A stretch of 64,000 nt of DNA from assembly GCA_959347315.1 (NCBI GenBank), contig OY365811.1:28394833-28458832 (forward strand), given 5' to 3'. The position numbers were made by a program, and so were the translations under genes. Each line of letters starts with the position of its first letter. Position 1 is the first letter of the stretch. This document shows, piece by piece, positions 11,762-24,563 of this stretch. The notes beneath the pieces are model-generated. The model had not been told where the DNA came from. It ran no database searches and saw only the letters and a list, made by a program, of their open reading frames with translations. The DNA comes from Bimastos eiseni. Lineage: Eukaryota; Annelida; Clitellata; Crassiclitellata; Lumbricidae.

Positions 11762-11862
11762 ACAGTTGCAGTTGCGCTTTTGAGGCGCATTTGCACTCCT
11801 GAACGTATTGTAAGAAGTGCAATATCAAATTACAGTTGTATTGCATTGTATTTATTGTACAT
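11762..11862 (+). mobile_element. 3' fragment of the SINE seen at 28341-28575
   Basis: Ordered matches to the body of the SINE: the GGCGCATTTGCACTCCTGAAC block against its GGCGTGTGTGCACCTCTGAAC counterpart, then a GTAAG segment, then TCAAATTACAGTTGTATTG against TCAAATCACAGTTGTATTG. The tRNA-like head is missing; its place is taken by the 14-bp minisatellite. Confidence 0.6.
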
Positions 11863-14800
11863 AACTGACTAACAAGACCGAGATGGATGACATTGTGCTC
11901 CCAGGGCAAGCCACAACAATGAATGGCCAACGAAGACGACGTCTCAAAGGCAGATGGTTTGCATATAATTATGTTGGCAAAGAAAACTATCGCAGCAGCT
12001 GCAGCTGTAAATCTTCGCTTTGAAGCCCAGCGCCGGCTGTTCATCGCTAGACCTAACCCTTACGGCACTTTTTCATTCATCATCCTGCTAAGACACCTCT
12101 GCGATGATCACCACGAAGATCTGTGTAGGATTAAACAGTTTGTCTACTTTACCTAACGGAGGATGTATACCAGATCTTCAAGGCCAATGCAGATCCCGCT
12201 AGATTAGCTTGTCTAAGCTATCCTGGTTCATGCAACATGTGATTCCCGCGCTGGAGCATATAATATCATACTCATGAAGCAGATTGAGACCAAGGTTAAA
12301 GCGCTTGCAATGTTCCGCGCCATGCAATGCTACAACAGTTTTTGTATACGGTCTACTGTCAGTGTGTGATTTCGTTTGAATCAGTAGTTCAAATGAAGAT
12401 AAAATAAAAACTAAGAGTCACATATGTTCTTGTTTTTAAAATGCTCAGTGGGATTATTTACTTAACAAAAAATTGCTTTCCTTGCAGTTTCACTTCAGTT
12501 TCTTATGACAGTGTAAAAATCGATTTGATTATTCCAGCAATATTTGAACCATTTTCCATCCTGGTCAAATTCACAAGATATACTTGAGACATTAATCAAC
12601 CTGACTTTGTTAAAATGATCAATCGTCAGAGGCTGCAGACTCTTTCGGAAATTTTCAACAGTATTCGTAAACGGATAAAAACATTCTAAAATAGGTCGGG
12701 TTGATAGTTTGTCCACTGTTCAACAGGTTTAATAACGCTAACTATTATGCACTTTCAACATTCGCCGTATCAGCAACTTCTGTTGCGCTGGTGTAAAGGG
12801 AAACATCACAAAGAACAATGATAAATAAAGAATGCACAATTATTTTGAAAAGTACTGCCTTTGTTGTTTCATTTCATCCACTCCCTAGTAACCATGGTGA
12901 CAGGCTGGCGATCGCGTTATTAGAACAGCCAAACTCCAGAATCCAGTTAACGTTGTATTTTAGTGCACATCAACTTCACTCCCGGTCCGGCCTTCACCCT
13001 ACGGGCTCCGGAGCGCTGAACCGGATGCATTCTCTGCCATATTAATATTATCCCTGGAGAAGAGTTATCACCACATGTGCCTACATTGCTTTGCAATGAT
13101 CAACCATTAAGAATAATTATACGAATGCTGCGGAATGCAAGAATGAGGATCGTGGCGCCGTGAGTTTTAGGCGAACGGTGTATTTTGTAAATCTGACTCA
13201 GATGATAAGCGTCGACTAATACTAAATATTATTTTGCTGCTATAAGTGACCAATTGGATCACATTTCAGGATAAATGGAACGCACGTCTTTGGCCAACTT
13301 TAGACAGCTATTAATGCTTATGTAGACACAATTGTCTGACGGCAGATAAATGCACATTGAAACGCTGGGATATCTGCGTGTCTTTATATAGTCAAACATT
13401 AGTATTAAGAGGCGCTTTGCATCCAGCTATTCCTCGAGTGATTGTAGCAAATGTGGACGACACGTGACTCGCGTTCAAGAAATGGAATAAAAGAACGGCA
13501 AGACAGACAAGGAGAGTTCGTGACCAAAATAGAAGGAGCAAGAGACCGATAGAGACAGACAACGAGACAAAGAAAGACAGGGAGATTGTGGGTGCTTGTC
13601 GTTTGGATGAAGAGTTGCTAGTCGGCGCCGAAAGGACATTTGTTTTCTTGTTTTCTTGTCTTCCCACCTCCTGCCATCTCATGGTCAGTATCTCAAGGGC
13701 AATTGGAAGCTGAGGCGGGGACAACTAGCAAAGGCTGACAGAGAGAATGCGGCATGTATGTTATACCTAAATATATTAATTGATTTCGGCTTGACATTCA
13801 GACTCATTAGACGAATTATATATATACACACATAATTATATATATGCATATATATTTATGATTGTGTGTAGGCTATATATAGGCACGTGACCGAGAAACA
13901 TAGGATAGGCAGGGAAATGAAGAGGCAGATTGTAAAAGAGGAAGAGGAAGAGGTAACGAAGCAGAGAGAAAAGGCAGCCAGTCCAAGAGACAGGAGATGA
14001 GAGAGAGAGAGAGAGAGAGAGAGAAGAAGAAGAGGCTAAAAAAACAAAGAGATTGTAAACCTGAAAACTATAAATATTATTGCTCTATATGAGACTTACG
14101 CTTCTTGGCAGAAGCAGACTGATGAAGTAGCAGATAGACAAACGGACAAAGAGAAATGCAGACAAACAGAGATATTGAGCCATGCGGAAACAAGAAGGTC
14201 TCAGTCACGTGATCGTGACCAGAAGAAACGAAAATGTTTCGTCGTTGGTCGAAGACTAATTCCATATCATGACTTCTTTCATCATCAATGACGTGGTCTT
14301 GTTGGATTATCCTTCCATTCTCTACAACGCCACCGTCTGATGTTTCTCCCATTTCTAACTCTTTCTCGCATAATATTAATATATCATTTTACTACTTCTC
14401 TTCCCCTGAATCATAATCCAACGTCTCCACGTTCTTTGATCATAATGTTTTACTCCCATTTTTTGCCCCATTCTGTATCCGGGTCTTGTTTTTTCTTCCT
14501 GTATCGCTCTTCTTTCTCGTGCTTCTCCTCCCCTTCCTGTTGCTTTCCCTTTTATCTCGTTTCTTCATCCTAAGAACTATTATGTATTTCAACATCTCTG
14601 TTTCGTGTCTTGTTCAAACGAACCCAGATGGCAAAAAATAGTCCCCTCCTTCCCTCCCTCCTTCTAGCCTCAGAATTATCTTTGTCCTTCTGTATGTATC
14701 GCTCTATTTCTGTGTATTTCGTTGTCATCCTCTTAATGTGATTAACTAAAGAGCTGCTTCTAAATCAGCCTTTACCCTAACATTTATAAGCGTCTTTGTA

Positions 14801-15975
14801 AAATTGACAGTTCTGTGTAAATGCGCATTAAAGGATGAACGGGATAGAGGAAGACAGAGGAAGACAAAAGAAGGCAGAGGAAGACAGAGAAAGACAGAGA
14901 AAGACAGAGAAAGACAGAGGGGCGGAGGAAGGAAGAATGAGGTAAGCGGGTTGGATCAGAAGAATAAGAGCTGGAGGTTGAGAAGGGGACTGAATAGGAG
15001 GAAGGAATGCAGGGAGGAAGGAAGGAAAGGCCCGAGGAAAATGACTGAACGGAAGGTAGTAGGGTCGTAGTAAATATATATAGGGTAAAGATGGAGTGAC
15101 GCAGGTATGGGGGATAGTTTACATGGAATAGACAGGGCTGATGTCATGGAAGGAAGTAGTAGAAGAAAAATTAATCAGGTGAGGGTATCCTTGATAGGTC
15201 GGTTGGAGCAAAAACTAGCAGTGGGGTGGGGCTGTAATCGATTTGGTGTGAGCTGGAGCGATGGCTCTATTGGACCCAGTGCTGCCATCCTTTGTCGTAC
15301 TCTGGTGGCATTGATGTCTAAAAACGGTTGGTTAGTCGGTCGGTCGGGTGGAGAGAGATGCTCTGGTACCGGTGGCCAGTGCTGTCTAATGATTGACAGT
15401 CAGCGGACATCTTGCGGTGGTCATCGGCAAATTGGAGAAGATCAGTCGATGCACGCATGCACGCACGTGCGCACAGAGTAGCGAGCTACCACTACGCAAA
15501 ACAATTGGCGGAATTAGAAGCGCTTGTGTTTGTGGATTTTCAATTCTAAGAACCTTAGAAGATCGACTTAGAGTATAAATTTCGTAGGCGGATCGACTCT
15601 TAGATTCGTTGGATGTCGACAAGAAATCAGAGAAGAACTGGATGGAGGGAAGGAGGGAAGAGAAGGAGTGGAGAATCATTGGAGAGGAAACGGAGAGCAG
15701 GGCAGTGAGAGATAAAAGACGGCAATTGGCCTCTGTCGGTTTTAGGGCTCGGTTTAGGCGTTTGTCTCTGTTCTGCCAGCGCCACATAAATCACGTTTTA
15801 GGATCAAGTAACGAGCTGTTATCCGCTGAATTGTAGGGCAACTATAAGGCTGCTGCTATGTGCTGCAGTCGATCAGTCTATGGCCAAACAAAGAGCTGGT
15901 TCTCCTTAAAGAAAACCAGAATGCAGACGCAGTCACGAATTGCTACAGATATATTTAAACATGGGCCCTGAAGAG
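11863..15975. other. No gene seen; scattered simple repeats
   Basis: It contains (TA)n around 13819-13880, (GA)n at about 13998-14022, a pyrimidine-rich run at 14340-14720 and a purine-rich AGAGGAAGACAGA-type repeat at 14830-14940. The frames here (for example 13392-13724 minus, 15107-15481 plus, 15386-15787 minus) are low complexity or lack any motif, so I do not call them. Confidence 0.6.
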
Positions 15976-15984
15976 GTCCAAACT

Positions 15985-17118
15985 AGAGGTCTGCGGGTAG
16001 AGCGTTTTTGATACCCAACCCGTACCCGTAACCCAGGACCGTTACCCGTACTGGACCCGTGCTAAAAATTCCTACCTGACCCCACTCGTACCCGCGGATA
16101 TACCCGTACCCGTGACGTCATTAGCATGTCCTATCAGTCTTGCTGCCTGTCAGGTTAATAGGATCACAACTTACTAAGCATTATGCTGTTGTCGTAGTAG
16201 TAGCAGTAGCAGGATCAATGACTACAGCCATAGTGGTAGCGATGGTAGCGGAAGCAGGAGGGGAAGGAGTTAGTGAAGGAGGTGAAAGGAGAGGAAGATG
16301 AGGAAGAGGAGGACGGAAGCTGGAGGAAGGGTAATTGGAGGAGAGGAGGGAAAGGAGAGGCACCAGAAGGGGTACGAGCAGAAGGAGAAGCAGGAGGAAG
16401 AAGAAGAAATCGGAGGCAGGATGAGGAGAAAGTGGAGTAAGAGAAGGAGGAAGAAAAGGAAGAAGAGGTAGAAGGTGAATGCGAAACTTGAAGGGAAGAG
16501 AAGGGTAAGGGGTAGAAAAAGGAGGAGGAGTAAGGAAGATTCTCGAGAGGCAGCAGACGGGCAGAAGCAGAATGAAAAGCTGGACGGTGAAGATGAAGAT
16601 GAAGAAGAGGATGAAAATGCGGAGGAAATAGAGGAGGAAAAAGAGGACAAAATGGAGGAGAAGGGAGAGTAAGAGGGAGATAAAGAGCTGTAGGACGAGC
16701 AGGACCAGAAGCAGAAATTACATGCAGGTGAAGGAAGAGGTGAAGGAGGAGAAAGGGTAGAGAACGATTAGCAGGAAAAAGAGGAGGAGGAGGAATGAGA
16801 AAACAGCAACTAACATATGTGTAAAGAGGAGGGGAAGCACTACGTGCAGGTATACAGTACTTGGATTTAGAAGTTGTGCCAGTTTGCCTATAAGAGCAAT
16901 TAAGTTTTTGATGATGTAAGATTCACCTGTATATTTAACGGTAACTTTGTAATCTATAAACCTGGCGTCAACATGGGTAAAATCGGGTATACCCGTACCC
17001 GTGAGTAGTCTACCCGTACCCGACCTGACCCGTAAAATACGTACCCGTACCGTACCCGTACCCGTACCCGTACCCGCGGGTACGGGGCGGGTGCGGGTGA
17101 CCCGCGGGTACGGGTATA
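15985..17118. mobile_element. Candidate non-autonomous DNA transposon with ACCCGT-rich ends
   Basis: Two clusters of CCCGTA/GGGTAC hexamers (16014-16130 and 16985-17118) bracket about 850 bases, mostly purine-rich GGA/GAA repeat (16240-16820). Subterminal clusters of short GC hexamers are common in hAT elements. The 8 bases before the left edge (GTCCAAAC) and after the right edge (TTCCAACC) agree at 6 of 8 positions. Terminal inverted repeats are not clear, so it may simply be two hexamer arrays. Confidence 0.35.
16240..16820. repeat. Polypurine tract (GGA/GAA-rich)
   Basis: About 580 bases almost entirely purine on the + strand. Its frames read as Glu/Lys/Arg-rich on plus and Ser/Phe/Leu-rich on minus; neither looks coding. 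Confidence 0.85.
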
Positions 17119-19015
17119 TTCCAACCGTGAGTCTTCTGGAATGGATATTCTATGCGGTTTGTTTATATTATTGAGACAAATGTACTCTATTTAGTTTCAA
17201 TCATCACAAGCCTGTCAAACAGACGCATCTGAAAATAGGCATCTGGAAATCGATGTAGATCTACGTCTCCTCTTCAGGGTAACTATTCAGAAGGGCCCCA
17301 AACTCCAGCCCGGACAAAAAAGTAAGTTTTTAAATGACCATTAAATGAACGTGCATCTGTACATGACATACACGATCTATGACGGCCATTCCAAACCATT
17401 TGGACTACCACAGAGTATGCACAGATCTGCGTGGCTGCTGTTTGGACAGAATGGATCCTCAATCGAACCGAGCTAGAGTCCTTTGTTTCGCCTGTGTCAC
17501 TATGGTAGATCCATCGTTACAGCAGCTACATGTAAGTGTAATGTTCGCGAAGAATCCTTAATCACAGACGGCAATTCTTGTCATGAAGAATTAGCCTTGA
17601 TTGTTAAAATTCAAATGAGTTACACTGAAGCAGAGATTCAATGCTTCTGAAATTGTTTAAATTTCTTGTGGTTGATTAGTGTAGAACTTTGTGAGAAGTG
17701 ACAAAGTAGCACAGCTCACTTTTAAGCTAACAACTCAAAATGTTTCAAAAGTTATTTCAACTTTGAATTTAATATGTTTGCAATTTCTTCTTCGTTACAG
17801 TTTAATGATTAAACTCTTTCATTTTTATATTTATAATAAATGTCTAAAAACATTTGTAGGCCCTGATACTCTGTAGGCCTTAGGCAATGTGCGTACTGTG
17901 CCTACTGGATAAGATGGCCCTGCTTAAATGGATAGATAATTGACATCATCTGCCCAGATGACAAAAAACCCTGACAGAGATATTACCATAAGAGCCGATT
18001 TTAAACATTTATCTGACGCATAAGACATAATAATGATCATCATGGGGATCTGGGGGCGTACAGATCGGGAGACCAAACCAAAAAAATCCGGGCTTAACCA
18101 AAATCAATGCAGGTTCTTGATGTAGCGATGTCTTGAACACTTGGTTTCGACATGCACATTGATCGAATATGTTGCAGGAAGAGGCAGTCTACATCATGTA
18201 GTCTATGCCTTCCACGTACTCACTGCCCGTGGTCTATAGCAAGCCCCATGCTCTACGACATGGTACAAGCAACTGCTGGGGGGATATACTGGACAACAAG
18301 AAATGGGAAGACTCCAAGACTTCATCATGAATAGGCTAATTCGTTGAAGATATATCTCTGGTGATAACCCGTAGATTGAACAGCCGTAATGCCTTGCTGA
18401 TGCCCATCTGTGTTTGGAGATTCTTGAAGGACCTGGATATGTTGACCATGAAATGTTGCTACCAGTCAAGCCAAAGGATGATGGCCTATGTTCCAGACGC
18501 CATGACCAGGTGCTGCCTAAAGTAGGTGACCGAATGAGAAAAAATAGAAAAACAACAGAAAGCATGTTGTTCAGTTATTAAGGTAATCTGGTTTCTTCAT
18601 CCAATTGGCCATTGATATATTTTGATGATAATGTCAATTTAACATTGCTGAAGCTTCTTCGTCATAATGATGCTTGGTGACTGACTATTTCAAGGAATAA
18701 ATCCACTTTCTTAAGACAGAGAAATTGTCAAGAGGATAATTAATCTTCTGTGAAAGCCTGGCTTTGGTCACCATACACAGATTTGTAAGATCAACATCCC
18801 TGCAGCGTTACTTTCTTGCAGTACATCATGCTTTCTTGCAGTACATCATGCATGATCTTGGTTTGACACTCGACAAGGCACTGACCTTTCCATATCACGT
18901 GGATCGATAATTGCACGGTGCTTATAAGGCGTCCGTCAGATTTGCACAATACGTCGTTCGATTTATAACAAAACACTTAACAATCCGTATGCAGTCTTTC
19001 ACGTGCACGAAGGTT
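17119..19015. other. No gene seen
   Basis: Single-copy-looking, AT-rich sequence. The segment 18130-18560 has mildly coding-like composition in several frames, but I cannot assign it to a family. A 20-bp tandem duplication of CTTTCTTGCAGTACATCATG occurs at about 18810-18850. Confidence 0.5.
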
Positions 19016-19019
19016 GCTT

Positions 19020-20338
19020 ACGCCAATGGGTTGCTTCGAAATGGGTCGCTTACGCATGGGTTGCTTAGGAATGAGTTTTCTTAGGATTTGGTCGCTTATG
19101 AATAGGTTGCCTGTGAATGAGTTGCCTGTGAATGGGTTGCTTAGGAATAGGTTGTTGACGAAAGGGCTGCTTAGGAATGTGTTTTCTTAGGATTGGGTCG
19201 CTTATGAATGGGTTGTCTGTGAATGGGTTGCTTATGAATGGGTTGCATGTGAATGGGTTGCTTATGAATGGGTTGCTTAGGAATAGGTTGTTTATGAATG
19301 GGTTGCTTAGGAATGTGTTTTCTTAGGATTGGGTCGCTTATGAATGGGTTGTCTGTGAATGGGTTGCTTATGAATGGGTTTCTTGGGAATGGGTTGCTTA
19401 GGAATGGGTTGCTTGGGAATGGATTACTTAGGAATGGGTTGCTTAGGAATGAGTTTTCTTCGGATTTGGTCGCTTATGAATGGGTTGCCTGTGAATGAGT
19501 TGCCTGTGAATGGGTTGCTTATGAATGGGCTGCTTAGGAATAGGTTGTTTATGAATGGGTTGCTTAGGAATGGGTTTTCTTAGGATTGGGTCGCTTATGA
19601 ATGGGTTGTCTGTGAATGGGTTGCTTATGAATGGGTTGCCTGTGAATGAGTTGCCTGTGAATGGGTTGCTTAGGAATAGGTTGTTGACGAAAGGGCTGCT
19701 TAGGAATGTGTTTTCTTAGGATTGGGTCGCTTATGAATGGGTTGCATGTGAATGGGTTGCTTATGAATGGGTTGCTTAGGAATAGGTTGTTTATGAATGG
19801 GTTGCTTAGGAATGGGTTTTCTTAGGATTGGGTCGCTTATGAATGGGTTGTCTGTGAATGGGTTGCTTATGAATGGGTTGCTTGGGAATGGGTTGCTTAG
19901 GAATGGGTTGCTTGGGAATGGATTACTTAGGAATGGGTTGCTTAGGAATGAGTTTTCTTCGGATTTGGTCGCTTATGAATGGGTTGCCTGTGAATGAGTT
20001 GCCTGTGAATGGGTTGCTTATGAATGGGCTGCTTAGGAATAGGTTGTTTATGAATGGGTTGCTTAGGAATGGGTTTTCTTCGGATTGGGTCGCTTATGAA
20101 TGGGTTGTCTGTGATTTGGTTGCTTATGAATGGGTTGCTTGGGAATGAGTTGCTTAGGAATGGGTTGCTTGGGAATGGATTACTTAGGAATGGGTTGCTT
20201 AGGATTGAATACCTTAGGAATGGGTTGTTTGGGAATGGGCTGCTTAGGAGTGGATCTCCTAGGAATAGGTTGCTTAGGAATGGGTTGCTTAGGAGTGGAT
20301 ACCTTAGGCATGGGTTGCTTAGGAATGGATTGCCTTGC
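19020..20338 (+). repeat. 15-bp minisatellite array with a ~499-bp higher-order repeat
   Basis: About 1.3 kb built from a 15-bp unit, AATGGGTTGCTTAGG, with variants (CTTATG, CTGTGA, TCTTCGGATT). Because 15 is a multiple of three it stays open in several frames, giving pentapeptide repeats such as MGCLG on plus and NPFLS on minus. The block 19298-19583 recurs almost exactly at 19797-20082, 499 bases later. An earlier part recurs at an offset of 529, a difference of two units. A partial third copy starts near 20054. I do not regard the frames as genes. Confidence 0.95.
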
Positions 20339-22579
20339 ATTTTGTTGTCATGTCGGATGTGCCTCTGATGAGTCTAATTAATGAGGCGCCAAATAAATCC
20401 GTGATGATAATTTGCACGTAATTGTATGAACTGTTACACACTGAAGTAGTGACTTCTCCATTTGCATTTCCAACTACAAGTTCACACAACCCACGATAAT
20501 GTTATCTCTCATAAGGGGGGTACGTGGTGTTTGGCGTAGGAGACTTCGAGTAAAAGGTGACACACTAACGTGAAAAGCAGTTGGAAGTAATATCGACTTC
20601 AGCTAGCCCGACAAGGTTGACTTGTCCTTCATACGCTTGGCGCCGCTTTTGTTCAAATGTATGTAGCACGTGACGAGCGTTTTGCATGGCTGCCGTAAAG
20701 TTCCTGTAGTAATTTGTGATCATCTGCTCTTGCTACGCTTGTAATCATACTGCCGTCTTTCAGTTCGAAAGCAACGAACGAAGATTATTATAATCTCATT
20801 CTTATGTCAACCGTAGCAAAACATATACAGGTACAAACACACACTAATACACACACACATACACGTACGCGCACACACACATATATATATATATAACATA
20901 TAGAAACACATGCAACCGCATAATGTGCATATATATATGATGTGTATAATATTGGCCTATGCGTCTACCCATACGTATTTGACACCATTCATTACGCATA
21001 TGAATATGTAGGCCCATACTCTATGATGATGAAACGATTCGATGGACGTGGTGTAGCGAGTCCAAGACTAAATGAATTGGTTGTCATTCATTGTTGCCCA
21101 CAAATCAAACGCTTGCGCCGAATAATAACGCGCCCAAAACACGCACTGACTTGTGGCGCCTTTGAGCCGACGGTGATTTCGAATGGAAAGACATGACATG
21201 ACATGACGCAGAATTCGATTCGATGTATCTTTTTATGTCTACCGCAGGAAAATGGAAACGGTATATATTGAATTCGCCGGGACTGCAACGTCAAGGTTCT
21301 TAATTCCAGATTTCGCGGACTGTGCGTCCCAATATTTAGACTATGCATTGTCTTGGAAAATTCTATACGGCACCTGTCAGTCCTAAATGGAAATTCTTCG
21401 GTTCGTTTCAACGTGTCTGCCAGACACCGTTAGTGGAGACTCTAGCCAGTTGTATAAGTCTGAGTCGTGGACAGTCGAACTAGCGCTCTCTTTTACAACG
21501 CAATCATCAGTTATCTTAACGAGAAAACCTTTTGAGAGATCTATTAGAAGGATCCATGGAAATGCCCAGACATATAATATAAATAACAAATACATGTAAA
21601 TTTGAACGCCGCAAGCTATCATCAACCCCATACAAGTGGCCTTCGTAGCCCGCTCTGAAGTGAACCTGATGGTTCTCAGTCTGTTACATAAGGACGTAAT
21701 TGCAGAAGGGTTGTACATCAGTGAACCGAGAAATTGAGCTGCAATACAAGACAGTCTTGTGTCGGTTTAGTCTTTCGTGCGTGTTTGACGCTCCCTCTGA
21801 CATCGAGAAGATAGACAGACAGAGACAGAATGACCGATAAATGGTTCAGCCTCTTTCCCGCCATAAAAATAGAGACATGCGAAATTTCTATTGCGTCTCC
21901 AATGAGACAAAAGCATTTGAAAATGGCTTTAAATCGGTCCACGTACGTCATCGTCGCCTGCCTTCTAACATTGCCTAGATATTGGGGTTTCTGTCTGTCC
22001 GTCTGTCTAGTTCTTTGAATCTGTCAGTCTGGCTTTCTGTATTTTCCTCTATTTTGTCACTGTCCATGAGGCTGCTTCTCTCTCTCTCTCTCTCTCATTT
22101 CTCAATAGATCTCTCTCGTAATCGATCTCTGTCTTTGTCAGATGGTTTGATAGACTCAAATAGCAAGATAGTTCTAGTGTTATCTATTGTTTAATTAAAG
22201 GCATGTTGTTGCTGCGGCTGCTAACGTCCAACAGACCCAACCTTAGGTAATCGAAGACTTCTTTCTACCCGACCGATTAAACGAATTCGACGACTAAGAC
22301 ATTTAAGACAATTATTTATAGATAATGAAGCGTGGCACAGTGTAAGACTAGATTCAGTTACAGCGATGTCCATCCACGTGGAATATTTGTCACTGTATAT
22401 CTCTGTATCTGTCCTTGACTCTGTGTTGTTTCTCTCTTTGCTTGTCTCTCTCCATCTATCTATCTATGCGTATCTCTGCTTGTCTCTCTGTTTCTCTGTC
22501 TCTCTCTCTCTGTCTGTCTCTCTCTCTCTGCTTCCACCATTGTCCACCTCAATGCTGTTCTCTCTCGTTCTCTCTATCG

Positions 22580-22890
22580 GTATCCATCGTAATGAGGAGA
22601 GTAAGAGGAGCGAACGACCCCTAACAACGGGCGAATTGACAGCGACGAGCCTCCTCAGTACCTCGAGCAGAGAGCATCCTTGTGGCATTTAGGCACCGAC
22701 GCTGCCACCGTGGAATGGCGTGGATGCGTCGACGTCGCTCGACCGTCGAGTGTTGACTCGACTCAACTGATGAGAACGACGACCAATCGTCGTCCACTGT
22801 ACCACTTGCACGGCATTTGGCCGCCGACGCCCAGCGTCTAAACTGTTCGTACGATACCGTTGGACGAATTCGGACGAATGCAACAAGCCT
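22580..22890. promoter_or_regulatory. CpG-dense segment, possible Shaw promoter or 5' UTR
   Basis: CpG-rich against AT-rich surroundings, with many TCGAC/GTCG words, a CCAAT at about 22782-22786 inside an imperfect palindrome (GACGACGACCAATCGTCGTC), and no repeat character. It lies 1.2 kb upstream of the Shaw ATG. This is inference from composition and position only. Confidence 0.3.
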
Positions 22891-23152
22891 TACCTAGACA
22901 CAGATATGCAGTAAAATGCATGGATTATGTACAGGATTAGTCTCTAAATCAACCGATCGATCACCAGTTAGATTCGGTTACTATAGCCGCTTGCCATTGC
23001 TTGCTTGCGTTGTGGCAATTTTTATTATATCCTAGACTTCGTCGTCATCATTAGCGTCGTTGTAGCCGCTGTCATCATTCGAGGTACAACAAGTGCAAGT
23101 GGCTTTCTTCACCTGGACCATGGACGCGCTTTGACTTGTTACCATGACGCTT

Positions 23153-23160
23153 TGACGTCA
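23153..23160. promoter_or_regulatory. Perfect cAMP-response element TGACGTCA
   Basis: Full palindromic CRE about 900 bases upstream of the Shaw start codon. CREB/ATF binding is known for this motif; use here is inference. Confidence 0.35.
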
Positions 23161-24053
23161 TCTGTAATGATAGTTTGACGCCTCGACATGTCGTCTCTGA
23201 CTCGACGTCTTTCAATTGACCAATGAATGAAGCGACAAGTTCAAATAAACACAGAAATTTATGACATCCTTTCGATTTTCGCTTTTTCCTAACGTCCTAT
23301 CACAGTCGATTTTTCCTCTTCGTTGCTGCTGCGACTGCCTTTAAGAAGAAGGCTCTTCCCTTTCATCCGCCGGGCAGATTTAATGGTCCGCACAGCTGCG
23401 TCTGCTCAATAAATTGCGCTATAAAGATTTTGGATCGTCAGAAAATTATTATCAGAAGCGGCTCAGGACTAAGAAAATGATTTCGTTTGCGTTGTTACTC
23501 CGTCTTAATTCGAATTGGTGTTCGAAAAGCACTTTTAGATATTCATGCTGAGCTTGATTCTTGATTTAATACTTAAGATGCTCTCAGCTGATGGGAGATA
23601 TTGGTTAATATTTTGAGAAAATCGATCGATGTCATGATGTGACGTTAGACGCGGTTGATTGATCGGAGTGTATGCAGTCAAGCGCATCTGCTAAATCTAC
23701 GTCTTTAATAAGCCGATTACGATGCATCTGTGCGTGTAATTCGAAGCAATAGGCAGAACCCAACCGATATTATAGACGCATCTTATCTCACTTTACTTAT
23801 CTGCCTCAGTTACCCAGACTCCCATCTGGGCAACCTATTAAGCATGCGCGTTAAGCAAAGGCTTCACAAATCATATTGCTGGTCTCTCTTGCATCTGGAC
23901 TCAGAGCCTGGCTTGACATCTCAGGCACGAGACACAGCGTTCGTTAATCTGCTTTCCTACATCTAGAAATGTTGGGTTTTCCCATTTCGATCACGAGATC
24001 CGTATTCGATCACCTAGATATGGATCAACGTCATTGCTTAGGTAAATAAGATC

Positions 24054-24563
24054 ATGTCGGACGCTGAGAACCGCGTCGTGCTGAACGTCGGTGGCATCCG
24101 TCACGAGACTTACAAGGCGACCCTGAAGAAGATCCCCGCCACCCGCCTGTCTCGACTGACGGAGGCCCTGGCCAACTACGACCCCGTCCTCAACGAGTAC
24201 TTCTTCGACCGACACCCTGGGGTCTTCGCACAGATCCTCAACTATTATCGCACGGGGAAGCTCCACTACCCCACGGACGTATGTGGCCCGCTCTTCGAAG
24301 AGGAGCTGGAATTCTGGGGTCTGGACGCCAACCAGGTCGAGCCCTGCTGTTGGATGACCTATACGACCCACAGGGACACAAGGGAGACCCTACAGACCCT
24401 CGATCGGTTGGACCTCGACACGGATAAGCCGACGAAGGAGGACATCATGAAGAAGTTCGGACTGGAGGAGAAGTATCGCAACGGAGAGCTGAACTGCTGG
24501 CAGAAGATCATGCCACGCATCTGGGCTCTCTTCGACGAACCCTACTCGTCAATGGCCGCCAAG
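24054..24563 (+). CDS. Shaw: Shaw/Kv3 potassium channel, exon 1 (T1 domain)
   Basis: 170 codons of the cytoplasmic N-terminus of a Shaw-type voltage-gated K+ channel. The T1 (BTB) domain starts almost at once with [15 protein letters not shown], and [20 protein letters not shown] follows at about 50-69. The Zn-binding residues that hold Kv2/3/4-type T1 tetramers together are present: His71, Cys77, Cys98, Cys99 ([15 protein letters not shown] ... VEPCCW). The end reads [14 protein letters not shown], just before S1. There is no N-terminal inactivation-ball extension. The start is the first ATG after an in-frame TAG at 24039 and has A at -3. The exon ends AAG|GTAGGC in phase 0, matching exon 2, and the next exon is 12.9 kb away. 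Confidence 0.97.

Larger units (their letters stand above)
20341..24053. other. Region upstream of the Shaw coding start
   Basis: It holds CA/TA repeats (20836-20940), CT repeats (22075-22100, 22435-22540), a CpG-dense segment (22580-22890) and a perfect CRE at 23153. No upstream coding exon is apparent, and an in-frame TAG at 24039-24041 precedes the Shaw ATG. A TATAAAG lies at 23420-23426. The transcription start and any 5' UTR intron cannot be placed by eye. Confidence 0.5.

Noticed and set aside
18203..18565. 120-codon minus-strand frame
   Set aside because: No recognisable domain, and the plus strand has equally coding-like pieces; I could not assign a family.
19020..20338. CRISPR-like array
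   Set aside because: Units are contiguous with no unique spacers, and the window is eukaryotic.
19942..20340. 132-codon minus-strand frame of NPFLS pentapeptides, at first suggestive of a pentapeptide-repeat protein
   Set aside because: The 15-bp minisatellite unit forces it; several other frames on plus are equally open and the array shows no codon-level constraint.
23420..23426. TATAAAG as the Shaw TATA box
   Set aside because: A 7-mer this AT-rich is expected by chance; no initiator or other element at the right distance was clear.
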